Positions 45,520 through 54,960 of a DNA stretch of 64,000 bases are shown here, piece by piece. How positions within the stretch are numbered: the first letter of the stretch is position 1; every line of letters begins with the position of its first letter. The DNA is from Robiginitalea myxolifaciens (lineage in GTDB: Bacteria; Bacteroidota; Bacteroidia; Flavobacteriales; Flavobacteriaceae): assembly GCF_900115205.1 (NCBI RefSeq), contig NZ_FOYQ01000002.1:1116001-1180000 (forward strand), given 5' to 3'. The translations under genes were made by a program, and so were the position numbers. The notes beneath the pieces are model-generated. The model saw nothing but the letters and a program-made list of their open reading frames with translations, was not told the origin of the DNA and searched no databases.

Positions 45520-46218
45520 ATGAAGCACATCTTACTTATTGAAGACGATCCGGAGATCGTACAACTGCTCGAACTGCATCTCAAGGATGCCGGTTATGAA
45601 GTAGCATTCCGATCCAATGGGGCCGAAGGACTCCAATCCGTCATCGATAGTCCTCCTGATCTGGTAATCCTCGATATTATGCTCCCGGGTATGGACGGGA
45701 TAGAAGTGTGCCGGAATATCCGCGCGAAAAACCTCAACCTTCCCATATTGATGCTTACAGCGAAATCCGAGGAAATAGATAAGGTATTGGGATTGGAAAT
45801 GGGGGCCGATGACTATTTGAGCAAACCTTTCAGTGTGCGGGAGTTACTGGCCCGGGTCAAAGCGATATTCCGGCGACAAGACATGTTGGTTCCCGCCAAT
45901 GGAGCCGCCGCACAGCGAATGGACTTTGGCAGACTCAGCATGGACCTGGATATGCGAAAAGTGGTCCTTGACGGACAGCGGATCGAACTTTCGCCCAAGG
46001 AATTTGAACTCCTGGCCTTGCTGGCTTCCAATCCCGGCAAGAGCTATGATCGCACCCAACTCCTTAACCTGATATGGGGATACGATTTTAAGGGATACGA
46101 GCATACTGTAAACTCCCACATTAACCGGCTGCGTTCCAAAATCGAGCCGGATATGGGAAATCCAACCTTTATCCTGACCACCTGGGGGGTGGGATATAAA
46201 TTCAACGAAGAATTATGA
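45520..46218 (+). CDS. OmpR-family response regulator
   Basis: 232 residues from MKHILLIEDDPEIV; an upstream start in frame is rejected. Receiver domain with acidic residues EDD (8-10), phospho-acceptor Asp52 (LDIMLPGMDG), TAKSEE and LSKPFS switch residues. The C-terminal winged helix (about 135-232: ELSPKEFELLALLASNPGKS and HINRLRSKIEPDMGNPTFI) is of the Trans_reg_C type. The kinase gene starts four bases before this stop (ATGA-type overlap). Target genes unknown. Confidence 0.94.
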   Translation: MKHILLIEDDPEIVQLLELHLKDAGYEVAFRSNGAEGLQSVIDSPPDLVILDIMLPGMDGIEVCRNIRAKNLNLPILMLTAKSEEIDKVLGLEMGADDYLSKPFSVRELLARVKAIFRRQDMLVPANGAAAQRMDFGRLSMDLDMRKVVLDGQRIELSPKEFELLALLASNPGKSYDRTQLLNLIWGYDFKGYEHTVNSHINRLRSKIEPDMGNPTFILTTWGVGYKFNEEL

Positions 46219-47708
46219 GTTCTGCAACCATCTCGGACAAACTAGTCCGCAAGCTGCTGCTCGCCTTCCTGGCCATTTTACTGCTGGCCGGGACCTGCTA
46301 TATGGCAGCGACCCATTACTTTGCCCAACAATACCACGATGAGGTAACGCAAAAACTCCATGCCAACCTGGCCAGCGACCTGATCGGCGAAAAGTTTACC
46401 AACCTGCGTCCTATTGATAGCACTGGGGCGGTCAATAAAGAGGTCTTCGGGGATATCATGCACGATATGATGGCTGTTAACCGGGCCATTGAAGTGTACC
46501 TGCTGAATGCCGAAGGCGAGGTGCAATATTCCGTGGTGCTCGACCATGAGGCCGGAGACTACGTGGCTCCTACGGTAGACCTGGACCCGGTAAATGAATT
46601 TCTGGCTGCAGGAGGAAAAGAATATATACTTGGCGATGACCCCAGAAACCCGGGACGCAAGAAGATCTTCTCCGCGGCACCTTTTGAGAGTGAAGGCCAG
46701 CGCGGCTTTATTTATATTATTTTGGCCGGCGAGGATTATGCAGCAGCAGGGGCCGGAATTTTCGGTAGTTACGCTTCCAAACTCGCCCTCGGCGTTTTTG
46801 GACTGACCCTGCTCTTTACCCTTTTACTGGCCTTTTTATCCGTTTGGTACCTGACGCGTAATCTCCGGAAACTGGCAGTAGCTACACAGCGGTTCTCCCA
46901 GGGAGACCTGGACTATCGTATTCCCGAAGCCGAAAAATCCGATTTGGCGGGGATTTCCACCACCTTTAATCGGATGGCGGATACCATTGTGGCAGACATG
47001 GACAAGATCAAGTCCCTGGAAAACCACCGTCGCGAGCTTATCGCCAATATCAGCCATGACCTGCGGACACCCCTTTCCATTATCCAGGGATATATCGAAA
47101 CCCTGCAGATGAAAGATGCCGAACTCGATGCGGCAGAACGGGAGGTGTACCTCAATAAGATCAATACTAGTGGCATTCGCCTTTCTAAACTGGTTGCCCA
47201 GCTCTTTGAGTATTCCCGACTGGAAGCAAAGCAAATAGAACCGGTTATGGAGCCTTTTCTTCTTAGTGAACTCCTCAATGATATCCATAGGGATTATCAG
47301 GTGCTCGCGAAGAAAAAAGATGTTCAATTAGCCCTTGAAATTCCGGAACAAGATCCTCTGGTATTTGCGGATATTTCCCTGGTGGAACGAGCGATTCAAA
47401 ATCTTATGGACAACGCCATGAAGTTTACTCCCGATGGAGGGGTTGTACGCATGCGCCTCAAATCCGGAAAAGAAGCCGTGGAAGTATGTATCGCAGATAG
47501 TGGTCCCGGGATCGCACCCGGACAGGAGGCCTTGATTTTTGAACGGTACCGGCAGTCAAAAACCGGAAAGGAAAAAGAGGGTGCGGGATTAGGCCTGGCG
47601 ATAGTCCGGAAGATCATGGAACTGCACAATGCTACGATCAAGGTCCTGAGTCCGCCAGAGCAGGGAGCAAGCTTTAGTTTTAGTCTGCCCGTTTTCCAAC
47701 CGGCATGA
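46215..47708 (+). CDS. sensor histidine kinase (HAMP, HisKA, HATPase_c)
   Basis: 497 residues. TM1 near 13-33, a periplasmic sensor domain of about 150 residues, TM2 near 190-213, then HAMP (LRKLAVATQRFSQGDLDYRI), HisKA with ELIANISHDLRTPLSIIQGY (His281) and HATPase_c (N-box QNLMDNAMKFTPDGGVV, then DSGPGIAPG and KEGAGLGLAIVRKIMELH). It phosphorylates the overlapping regulator. The signal sensed is unknown. It ends two bases before the 3' end of the convergent barrel gene. Confidence 0.94.
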   Translation: MSSATISDKLVRKLLLAFLAILLLAGTCYMAATHYFAQQYHDEVTQKLHANLASDLIGEKFTNLRPIDSTGAVNKEVFGDIMHDMMAVNRAIEVYLLNAEGEVQYSVVLDHEAGDYVAPTVDLDPVNEFLAAGGKEYILGDDPRNPGRKKIFSAAPFESEGQRGFIYIILAGEDYAAAGAGIFGSYASKLALGVFGLTLLFTLLLAFLSVWYLTRNLRKLAVATQRFSQGDLDYRIPEAEKSDLAGISTTFNRMADTIVADMDKIKSLENHRRELIANISHDLRTPLSIIQGYIETLQMKDAELDAAEREVYLNKINTSGIRLSKLVAQLFEYSRLEAKQIEPVMEPFLLSELLNDIHRDYQVLAKKKDVQLALEIPEQDPLVFADISLVERAIQNLMDNAMKFTPDGGVVRMRLKSGKEAVEVCIADSGPGIAPGQEALIFERYRQSKTGKEKEGAGLGLAIVRKIMELHNATIKVLSPPEQGASFSFSLPVFQPA

Positions 47709-47710
47709 TT

Positions 47711-50446
47711 TCAAAGACGGTATTTCAGTTGAAAGAGCAGACGTCGGGGTTGCAGTGAATATGCTGTTTCCAGCCACCCGGTATCCTGCAGGTATCTTAT
47801 CGAATAGGTAGGTGCATTAAGCACATTTTCCAGCAGCAAATTGTATTGAAATCTACCCTTCCGGGGATTATGATTTATCCTGAGTTCAGAGAGCAACAGG
47901 CCCGAATGCCGTATTTGGGGGTACTGAAAAAGACTGGATTTCCAGAGGAATGACCAGGAGGTTTGGGGCCTGAAACTAACATCCAGAAAGCCTCTTAATT
48001 CGTCCCTGAAATTGCTGGTATCAACACGTGTCCACTGTCTGGAGAAATCCATCCCCCCATGAACTTCAAATGCCCTGCCCAGGCTAAGACGAAGATTTAT
48101 TTCGCCTCCCAGATTTCGGTTCTTTATTAGTCTATTTACGGCATTTACCTGATTCGCTACCCGCTCGGTACCTGCCCGAAACACAAACTTGAGATTCAAC
48201 CCCCACGCGGGCACATACTGATCCAGGTTAAGCGTGTAAGAGGTACTGATCCCGTTGCTAAACAGGACCAGGTGGCTTCGGGCAAAGTCCTGGGTCCGTT
48301 CCAGGGAGGTTCCCAAATACCTTGGTCGATGACGTAACATAAACGTACTCCGCAACAGCGTATTGTCGCCCCAATCGCCAAGAATATGCATCCCGGTAAA
48401 CAGGTGGGATTTGAGGGTTTCCAACCCTCCCGTCCCCGATTTCATGCCCTGATACCCCGTGAAATATGGTCCGATCCATTGCCGGTCTAATTCGGTGAGT
48501 TGGTAGTCCAGCGCATAGCTGAGCATCCATTGTTCCCGAGGCCCGGGGCGCCAACGTAGAGTTGCCCGAGGTTCTATAAGCAATGCCGATAAGAATTGCT
48601 GATCTGTCTGGTTAAATTCATTGTTTAGCAATACCGCCTTCCATCCTCCCAGTAGACTCCATTTTCCAAGGGAATACTTTCCTGTAAACGAACCTCCCAA
48701 TCGGCGGCGTAAATCGAATGCCATTAGATTTGACTCTGCCTGCACCATAGTAGCATTAATTTCGGAACCTTCGGCAAGGGTATAACGGGCAGTAATCTGC
48801 GATTGCTGTTGCGAGGCTTCGAGAGCGACAGAAAATTTCATGTGTTGCATGGTTCGGTCCCAAATGGCCCGTAGGCCAAGAAATTCAACAATCCCAACAT
48901 TGTCCTGAAGGATGTCCAACGCATCGGAAGCCGTCTCCTGAAAGAACGCCGGTCCGCTGAACCTATACTGTTCCGGCAGATGTTCGCGGACATACCGCGT
49001 TTGCAGACGGAGTACTGATCGCTGCCTGTATTTTTTCGTTAACTCAAAACCTGCCAGAATCCGCCGGGTTGCTCGCAGTTTCTGTTGTTCGGCAAGCTCG
49101 GCATTGAATTCGAGCTGTTCCCCGTAATCCTGTTTCAAGCGCTGATATTCAACAATGCTTTGCAAAAGCCAATCCCCTCCGGGATCATAGGTCATATCAA
49201 GGGTAGCCACACCTAATTCCTGCCGCCTCAGGACCCTTCTGTTTTCTATATTCAGAAAACTTATATCGGGGGTTTGAAAGCGTTGCCTGTTACTGACTTG
49301 AATTTGGTCCTGATCCGCAACATTTAAAGCCCGAACCGTCGCCTTCAGGGAAGAAAGCGGATGAAATATTCCCTGTACCGCCCCCATCCCAGCCCGATGA
49401 AGCGAAAATTCCTTGCGGTCTGGAGCCAGGGGAGGAAAGTCCAAACGGAATATGCCCGGGGCTTTCAAATGTTCGCCTAAGGCCATTTCTTCATGTTGGG
49501 TGTTGGGATGAAGCAATTCAATCAACTCACCTGTCGGGTCATAACCCCGGGTATTGTAATTGCCCAGCCCCAACCACTTGGCACTACTATTTATGTAAAT
49601 CAGGTTGCTTCTTAGATCGTGGCGGCCGGCAGGTCCTGCCCCGGTAGAAACCGATCCGGCCAGGGTACCCTTTACCTCCTTTTTTAGCTTGAGATTAATC
49701 GCAGTGTCTTCCGAGTCCCTGATTCCATCGAGCAAGCGATTTTGCTGATAGGACTCCAGTAGCTGAACGGAGGCTATTATCCCGGATTCCAAATTTCTGG
49801 TCAATAGTTTATAGCCCGCTCCCGTGAGATCATCCCCCTCTATCAATACCCGGTGTACCCCTTTACCACGAACGCGGATTTCCCCGTCTCTCCCTACTCG
49901 TATGCCTGGGATTCTCGCCAGCAAATCCTCAACACTTTGCTCAGCTCCGTTGCTGTAGGCATCCGCTTTAAATTCCAGGGTATCCCCTACGCTGCGGAAG
50001 GCTTGTTCCGCATGCACAATGACTTCGTCCAGGGAAATAACCTTCGGATTCAGGGAGATTACCGCACGCTCAGCTGTGTGGGTCGCAAGGATGGAGTCCT
50101 TCTGTTGATACCCCATGGCACTGATTTGAACGCGGATCGAATCCGACGTTAATTCCCCGAGCACCGCGAAGCCTTCATTATTCGTACTGGAGTACGTGAT
50201 ATCACCGATGTTTTCTGGATTCGAAATTATCACATAGGCCGAAGGTATGGGAGTGCCGACTGAATCAATTATCTGAATCGACGACAAATTTTGTTGCGGT
50301 TCCTGTGTCGCAGCGGGGCAGGGACCGAGTTGTAACCCTACCAGAACTGCAAGCTTAAGTCCGGGTCTTAACCATTTAGTGATCAAATCGTTCCATGGTA
50401 TTCTGCCGGCCCAACTCCATTCGCGATCCCCTGGGGAGTTTGGCAT
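47711..50446 (-). CDS. CarboxypepD_reg/TonB-receptor-like outer-membrane barrel protein
   Basis: 911 residues if the ATG at 50446 is used, but that start overlaps the GLPGLI gene by 71 bases. A TTG at 50386 would give [20 protein letters not shown], a cleaner signal peptide; the true start is not settled. After it: a carboxypeptidase-regulatory-like domain ([20 protein letters not shown]), a plug-like part ([20 protein letters not shown], with [20 protein letters not shown]) and a barrel of about 700 residues. It is typical of the partner protein that follows GLPGLI genes in flavobacteria; probably imports or exports a peptide-like ligand. Confidence 0.85.
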   Translation of the reverse strand: MPNSPGDREWSWAGRIPWNDLITKWLRPGLKLAVLVGLQLGPCPAATQEPQQNLSSIQIIDSVGTPIPSAYVIISNPENIGDITYSSTNNEGFAVLGELTSDSIRVQISAMGYQQKDSILATHTAERAVISLNPKVISLDEVIVHAEQAFRSVGDTLEFKADAYSNGAEQSVEDLLARIPGIRVGRDGEIRVRGKGVHRVLIEGDDLTGAGYKLLTRNLESGIIASVQLLESYQQNRLLDGIRDSEDTAINLKLKKEVKGTLAGSVSTGAGPAGRHDLRSNLIYINSSAKWLGLGNYNTRGYDPTGELIELLHPNTQHEEMALGEHLKAPGIFRLDFPPLAPDRKEFSLHRAGMGAVQGIFHPLSSLKATVRALNVADQDQIQVSNRQRFQTPDISFLNIENRRVLRRQELGVATLDMTYDPGGDWLLQSIVEYQRLKQDYGEQLEFNAELAEQQKLRATRRILAGFELTKKYRQRSVLRLQTRYVREHLPEQYRFSGPAFFQETASDALDILQDNVGIVEFLGLRAIWDRTMQHMKFSVALEASQQQSQITARYTLAEGSEINATMVQAESNLMAFDLRRRLGGSFTGKYSLGKWSLLGGWKAVLLNNEFNQTDQQFLSALLIEPRATLRWRPGPREQWMLSYALDYQLTELDRQWIGPYFTGYQGMKSGTGGLETLKSHLFTGMHILGDWGDNTLLRSTFMLRHRPRYLGTSLERTQDFARSHLVLFSNGISTSYTLNLDQYVPAWGLNLKFVFRAGTERVANQVNAVNRLIKNRNLGGEINLRLSLGRAFEVHGGMDFSRQWTRVDTSNFRDELRGFLDVSFRPQTSWSFLWKSSLFQYPQIRHSGLLLSELRINHNPRKGRFQYNLLLENVLNAPTYSIRYLQDTGWLETAYSLQPRRLLFQLKYRL

Positions 50447-51161
50447 TCATCCTGCGAATCAAATCCCGGGCCCATTCCTCCTGAAAGTCTGCATAGGTTG
50501 TTATGTCCATACAGTTATTCTTTGGATCGGGGTGAGATATCGCTGCGGCATTCGATCGCAGGTATTCCAAACTAAACTCCACTTCCCGGCTATCGTCCCG
50601 GGCGTACATGATGAGCCCGGGTAGTCCCTGAAGCTTCCAGGGTCCGAATGGTACCGGTAAATCGGGAGTAAACCAGGCAGTGTATGTCCTACCCCTGAAG
50701 CTTCCCCTGGCTTCCTGGCATAGGTAGCCTCCAATTGTCTTTTTATTGCCGGTTAGCTTCCAGGGTATTTCAGGGAGTGCTTCACAGACCTTGATGTCCC
50801 TTCCGGAAATAGGCGGTAATTGTGAAATCATTTGACCCGTTTGGCGGTTCGTATAGGTACTACTCCCAATGGAATCCTTCCCGTTTATAGTCAAATGAAA
50901 ATCAGTGGCTGCAGGTTCTTCGGCTATAGCTACCTGATTTCCCCAAAAGAAAAGACTGCGATTACCTGAAATCAGCAATCGGGCCTTAAACTTTCGGCTA
51001 AGGCCCAGGTTCAGGTGGAAATCGTAATGCGCCTCCCAACCTGCCCCCTCCTGGGCAATGAGCTGCCAAGAAAAGAGACCTGTTAGCATTGGGACCAGGA
51101 AACATGCCCACCCCTTGAGAATACGGCGGCCATTGGCCGCCGTTTGTTTTCGAAAGATCAC
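50376..51161 (-). CDS. GLPGLI family protein
   Basis: 261 residues with a signal peptide ending QLIAQ. It carries the family motif [25 protein letters not shown] proteins are secreted, of unknown function, and lie beside a CarboxypepD-type outer-membrane protein, as here. The start ATG overlaps the end of the 51158 gene (ATGA), so the four genes 47711-51812 form one operon. The next gene starts inside or just after its 3' end. Confidence 0.9.
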   Translation of the reverse strand: MIFRKQTAANGRRILKGWACFLVPMLTGLFSWQLIAQEGAGWEAHYDFHLNLGLSRKFKARLLISGNRSLFFWGNQVAIAEEPAATDFHLTINGKDSIGSSTYTNRQTGQMISQLPPISGRDIKVCEALPEIPWKLTGNKKTIGGYLCQEARGSFRGRTYTAWFTPDLPVPFGPWKLQGLPGLIMYARDDSREVEFSLEYLRSNAAAISHPDPKNNCMDITTYADFQEEWARDLIRRMNAKLPRGSRMELGRQNTMERFDH

Positions 51162-51571
51162 TTCAAAGCGGCGTTGAGTTGCTCCTTAAGACGCACCAAT
51201 GCCTCGACGACTTCATCACAGGGAACACCATCTACGCTAGCAGAAGCCTCGACAAAATTGGACCCAAATCCGATGCGTACTTTGAGTTGAATGGTCACCG
51301 TACAATCGGCGTCCGCAGCCTCCATTTCGACTAACTGCTCCGACCAGAAATTCATGGAAACATTTTCAAAGTCCCGCGCATTCTCCGTTTGATACCGGTG
51401 TTTCAAATGGACATTTTCGTTAAATGCCTCAGCGTAAAAAATATACTGGGTGTTCTCGATTTCCGAATAAAGGCCTTCGACATTGAGGACTGCCCTGGCC
51501 GAAGGAGTTAACGCGGGAAAAGCGAAGAAGGAAGACAGGGATAGGAGTAATAACAATACGTAGTTTTTCAT
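51158..51571 (-). CDS. small secreted cysteine protein, longer copy
   Basis: 137 residues from [17 protein letters not shown], giving a signal peptide; an upstream ATG is possible. The mature part has two Cys (in [14 protein letters not shown] and [16 protein letters not shown]) and ends in a helix. Its C-terminal half matches the 72-residue neighbour: CxVT, an F-rich strand, VxG(V)PCD and a C-terminal helix. No known family. It is likely periplasmic, with a disulfide possible. It starts about 23 bases after the small gene's end on the same strand. Confidence 0.7.
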   Translation of the reverse strand: MKNYVLLLLLSLSSFFAFPALTPSARAVLNVEGLYSEIENTQYIFYAEAFNENVHLKHRYQTENARDFENVSMNFWSEQLVEMEAADADCTVTIQLKVRIGFGSNFVEASASVDGVPCDEVVEALVRLKEQLNAALK

Positions 51572-51593
51572 GGTAAGGAAGATTTGATGATTT

Positions 51594-51812
51594 TTATTTA
51601 AATAACCCCCTGAGGTCGGCAATAGCCTGACGCAGAATATCTGCTAAACTGGAATCGCAAGGGCCGGTAACGGTGAGGGTTGTTTGGAATGAACCGTATT
51701 CGGCAGATTCTACCCAACCTGTGGCAGTAACGGAACATTCTTCAGGTTGCAGGGGAATATCGCCCCCAGTGTTCAGGGCCAGCATGAGGATGCCGGCAAG
51801 CATAAGTTTCAT
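51594..51812 (-). CDS. small secreted cysteine protein, short copy
   Basis: 72 residues. Short signal-like N-terminus (MKLMLAGILMLALNTGG), then CSVTATGWVESAEYGSF and VTGPCDSSLADILRQAIADL, so two Cys remain. Its resemblance to the C-terminal half of the neighbouring 137-residue protein suggests a duplicated short family. First gene of the GLPGLI operon. Upstream are two direct repeats at 51828 and 51857. Function unknown. Confidence 0.65.
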   Translation of the reverse strand: MKLMLAGILMLALNTGGDIPLQPEECSVTATGWVESAEYGSFQTTLTVTGPCDSSLADILRQAIADLRGLFK

Positions 51813-51827
51813 AGGTACTGGTTTTAG

Positions 51828-51870
51828 GACTCCTACTCTTTAAAGGATTTTCGGATGACTCCTGCTCTTT
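51828..51870. promoter_or_regulatory. pair of direct repeats before the GLPGLI operon
   Basis: GACTCCTACTCTTT (51828-51841) and GACTCCTGCTCTTT (51857-51870), one mismatch in 14 bases, start-to-start distance 29. They lie just upstream of the operon's first gene and could be a regulator site. Confidence 0.4.
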
Positions 51871-51949
51871 TCGCGTTAGAACAGGACAAGGATAATCCCA
51901 CCGGCTGCAAGGCGCCAGCAGATTCTTATGCGGTAATTGTCCAGGGATT

Positions 51950-53113
51950 TTAAAAAGGTTCGCGATGCGTGGGCAGGTCGGCAGTAGTGCGGCAGCCCAG
52001 TTGTTCCATTATTTGTTGCAACTGGGTTTTCAATAGGTGAATTCCGTGTTCCCCTCCTGCATTCCCAAGTGCCGCTACCGCATACATGAATGCCCGTCCG
52101 AGGAACGTCATTTTTGCCCCGCTGGCCACGGCCCGGGCAATGTCGGGCCCGTTGCGAAGCCCACTGTCCATCATAACAGTAATTCGATCCCCATAGGCAG
52201 GGGCAATTTCCTGAAGGGAAGCTATGGAAGAAGGGCCGGCATCTAACTGCCGTCCGCCGTGATTGGAGACTATTATTCCATCCATTCCCAAGCGTACGGC
52301 TGCTTCAGCATCTTCCGGGGTACTGACCCCTTTAACTACTAATTTTCCTTTCCAGCGATCGCGGATGTAGCTCAATTTGGCTTCGGTCATACGCTTGTCA
52401 AAAAAGCCATCCATAAAATTTCCCAGTTCCCTTAGATTCATGCGCTTGGGCATGTACGCGTGCAGATTAGCAAACCCGGGCATTCCCTTTTTTAGGGTAG
52501 CCCAGGTCCAGGCGGGACACCTGGCCATTTGCCAAAGGTTGGAAGGGACCAGCCGTGGAGGCATGGAAAGCCCATTGCGGATCTCCCCGGGTCGAAACCC
52601 GAAAGTAGGGGTATCACAAAGCAATACCAGGGTGCGGCAGCCACTTGCCCAGGCCCTGTCCAACAGATCGTCCCGCACCGCATCGGCAGCAGGATGATAA
52701 AATTGGAACCAGAATTTCCCCTCGGTGATCCTGGCTATTTCCTCCAGGGAGGCCGTACTCACAGTACTTAAAATAAAGGGAAGGTTGTGGGTGAACATGG
52801 CACGCGCCAATATTTCAGGGGCCCCGGGCCAGATCATCCCTTGCAACCCTATTGGAGCCATCCCCATGGGCGCTGCGAATGTTGTACCGAAAACCGATGT
52901 TTCCAGATTACAACCAGGGAAGTCTCCGATATACTGGGGTTTGAGGATTACCTCCTCAAGATCTGAACGATTCCTTCTGAGATTGACCTGCTGATTGCAG
53001 CCGCGATCCAGGTAGTCAAAAGCAAATCCCGGAATTCTTCTGGCCGCTTTTTCCCGTAAATCCCCAACCGTAGGATAGCGAGGATTAAAATTGATAGACC
53101 CGGCGTGTCTCAT
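51950..53113 (-). CDS. FMN-dependent alpha-hydroxy-acid dehydrogenase (LldD-like)
   Basis: 387 residues, the normal length for L-lactate dehydrogenase/glycolate-oxidase-type FMN enzymes. It starts MRHAGSINFNPRYPTVGDLR, which fits the conserved N-terminus KYPSIEDLKKKA; an ATG 21 codons upstream overlaps the next promoter. Key features: AFDYLDRGCNQQVNLRRN, FAAPMGMAPIGLQGMIWPGA, GIIVSNHGGRQLDAGPSS with catalytic His and Arg, and MMDSGLRNGPDIARAVA. Oxidises a 2-hydroxy acid such as lactate; the exact substrate is not determined. Confidence 0.9.
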   Translation of the reverse strand: MRHAGSINFNPRYPTVGDLREKAARRIPGFAFDYLDRGCNQQVNLRRNRSDLEEVILKPQYIGDFPGCNLETSVFGTTFAAPMGMAPIGLQGMIWPGAPEILARAMFTHNLPFILSTVSTASLEEIARITEGKFWFQFYHPAADAVRDDLLDRAWASGCRTLVLLCDTPTFGFRPGEIRNGLSMPPRLVPSNLWQMARCPAWTWATLKKGMPGFANLHAYMPKRMNLRELGNFMDGFFDKRMTEAKLSYIRDRWKGKLVVKGVSTPEDAEAAVRLGMDGIIVSNHGGRQLDAGPSSIASLQEIAPAYGDRITVMMDSGLRNGPDIARAVASGAKMTFLGRAFMYAVAALGNAGGEHGIHLLKTQLQQIMEQLGCRTTADLPTHREPF

Positions 53114-53197
53114 GCTTGGTAAGGTAGCTAATTCCCGTATATTTAATATTCCAAAGGAAAATTCCGCCCCGCTCAATTTAATATTAGCCCGCTAACC

Positions 53198-54616
53198 TTG
53201 TATACGGTCGTAGACATAGAAACCACAGGCACGGGTGCTACCGGAAATCGCATTACCGAGATAGCGCTGTTTAACGTAGATGATACCGGGATTACCGACA
53301 GCTTTAGCAGTTTGGTGAATCCGGGCTGTGAGATCCCGCCTTTTATTACCGGGTTAACGGGAATTACCACGGCAATGGTTCGGAACGCTCCGGCTTTTGG
53401 GGAAATCGCGGAACAAATCGAAGCTTTTTCGGCGGGCAGGGTATTCGTTGCCCATTCGGTCAATTTTGATTACCCTATTGTCAAGCGGGAATTTGCCGCC
53501 TGTGGTATGGACTATTCCCGAAAGAAATTATGCACGGTAAGACTCTCCCGAAAAGTCTTTCCCGGTTTTAAATCCTACAGCCTGGGTAAGCTCTGCAGGA
53601 GTTTGGATATCCCCCTTAGAGACCGGCACCGGGCTGCCGGAGATGCACACGCGACAGCCTTACTCCTGGGCCGGATCCTCAGCAGTAAGGCAGGTCCGGA
53701 GCACATCCGAAAATCGTTGAACGCTCGTTCCCAGGAGGCTACCCTTCCCCCACATTTACCGCGGCAAACCTTTCTGGACATCCCACATGTCCCCGGAGTC
53801 TACTACTTCAAGGACGACAAGGGCAAAATTATCTATGTAGGAAAGGCCATAGACCTGCACAAACGTGTGCTCGGGCACTTTTACGATTCCTCCAGCCGTG
53901 AACGGTCGCTCTGCCAGGAGACCCGGCATATCGACTACGAGACCTCCGGGTCCGAGATCATGGCCCTGATTATGGAAGCGGTAGCCATAAAGCGGCATTT
54001 TCCCAAATACAACCGGGCCCAAAAGAAAATCAGGCCGGCAATTGGCCTGTTTAGTTATAGGGATCAGGACGGAATCCGGCACCTGGCCCTGAATCGTGTC
54101 GGCAAAGGCCAGCAAGCCCTGAAGGTGTTTTATGGGGTCGCAGAAGCACGGCTCTTTCTGGAGAATTTGTGTACAGACTTTGGACTTTGCGCCAAATACT
54201 GCCATTTGCAGGAAGGCACCAACCACTGCAATCACTTCCGGGTCCCCAGGTGTCAGGGTATTTGCAAGGGGAAACAAAGCGTTAAAGCATATAATGAACT
54301 GGTCAATGAAGCCATTACTTCCCTATTGGAAGCCCGAAAAGACTCGGTTATTATAACTAAGGGGCGCACTAATACGGAACAAGGCCTGATATGGGTACGG
54401 AATGGTAAGTTAAGAGGTCTGGGGTTTGCTCCTTCCCCCTGGTCGGCCGATAAACTTCAAGGCAATACCCTCGAGCCAAAACCGAACTATCCGGAGACAG
54501 AACGCCTGCTGGAAGCCCATTGCATGCGCCATCCGGATTCAGTGATCGTATTGGAAAATTCAGTGCAGTTAGAAGCGTTGCGCCCTACCTCCGGGCAAAC
54601 GCTTACTTTTTTCTGA
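53198..54616 (+). CDS. DEDDh exonuclease / GIY-YIG endonuclease fusion
   Basis: 472 residues, TTG start giving MYTVVDIETTGTGATGNRIT, which is the expected N-terminus of a DnaQ-type 3'-5' exonuclease (Asp6, Glu8, Asp91, His144, Asp149 as DEDDh residues). After a linker comes a UvrC-like GIY-YIG domain (VPGVYYFKDDKGKIIYVGKA, about 198-275). The C-terminal third is conserved in this fusion family, with a Cys-rich block (FGLCAKYCHLQEGTNHCNHF then PRCQGICKG). It may act in DNA repair of bulky lesions. Convergent with the small membrane genes, which overlap its 3' end. Confidence 0.88.
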   Translation: MYTVVDIETTGTGATGNRITEIALFNVDDTGITDSFSSLVNPGCEIPPFITGLTGITTAMVRNAPAFGEIAEQIEAFSAGRVFVAHSVNFDYPIVKREFAACGMDYSRKKLCTVRLSRKVFPGFKSYSLGKLCRSLDIPLRDRHRAAGDAHATALLLGRILSSKAGPEHIRKSLNARSQEATLPPHLPRQTFLDIPHVPGVYYFKDDKGKIIYVGKAIDLHKRVLGHFYDSSSRERSLCQETRHIDYETSGSEIMALIMEAVAIKRHFPKYNRAQKKIRPAIGLFSYRDQDGIRHLALNRVGKGQQALKVFYGVAEARLFLENLCTDFGLCAKYCHLQEGTNHCNHFRVPRCQGICKGKQSVKAYNELVNEAITSLLEARKDSVIITKGRTNTEQGLIWVRNGKLRGLGFAPSPWSADKLQGNTLEPKPNYPETERLLEAHCMRHPDSVIVLENSVQLEALRPTSGQTLTFF

Positions 54617-54707
54617 TTCGGTAATACATGCGAATCACAAAGTAGAGCCAGACCAAAAATATAGCCCCTACAATTAGAGAATAGTAAAATACGAGTTCGT
54701 CGGTCAC
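54603..54707 (-). CDS. tiny membrane protein, 34 residues
   Basis: A 34-codon gene below usual size limits, starting with GTG. It encodes one clean transmembrane helix (FYYSLIVGAIFLVWLYFVI) followed by a basic tail (RMYYRIRKK), so N-out, C-in. Its GTG overlaps the stop of the 60-residue gene by four bases (GTGA), as in translationally coupled genes. Its stop lies inside the end of the convergent exonuclease gene. Function unknown; may form a complex with the neighbour. Confidence 0.6.
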   Translation of the reverse strand: MTDELVFYYSLIVGAIFLVWLYFVIRMYYRIRKK

Positions 54708-54886
54708 TCTCTGTACTTAAGGTAATTCATGAAGCCAAGTATAGTCGGAGCCCACAGGCCGAGGAAAATAGCTTCGAGTTTCTCGCCTTGCAGGAATTTA
54801 TACTCTGCTACGATAATGATCGATAAAACAACCAGGAGCAACATAATGTTGGGCCACCCGAGGTGCTTCAAAAAATTTCTGAACAT
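54704..54886 (-). CDS. small membrane protein, 60 residues
   Basis: 60 residues with a hydrophobic segment near 13-30 (PNIMLLLVVLSIIIVAEYKF) and a second near 39-53 (AIFLGLWAPTILGFMNYL). Basic ends. The ATG is preceded by an A/T-rich region with no gene upstream. It is co-transcribed with the 34-residue gene by overlap. No family recognised. Confidence 0.65.
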   Translation of the reverse strand: MFRNFLKHLGWPNIMLLLVVLSIIIVAEYKFLQGEKLEAIFLGLWAPTILGFMNYLKYRE

Positions 54887-54960
54887 AATTTGTCCTCAAA
54901 TTCTTATTAAAGTTAGAAAATAAAGTGCGGGTAAATGCGCTTTTTTTAAGATTTTTTTAA

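Noticed and set aside
54729-54923. Plus-strand 64-codon frame
   Set aside because: Overlaps the small membrane gene on the other strand, which has clear hydrophobic segments and an overlapping partner.
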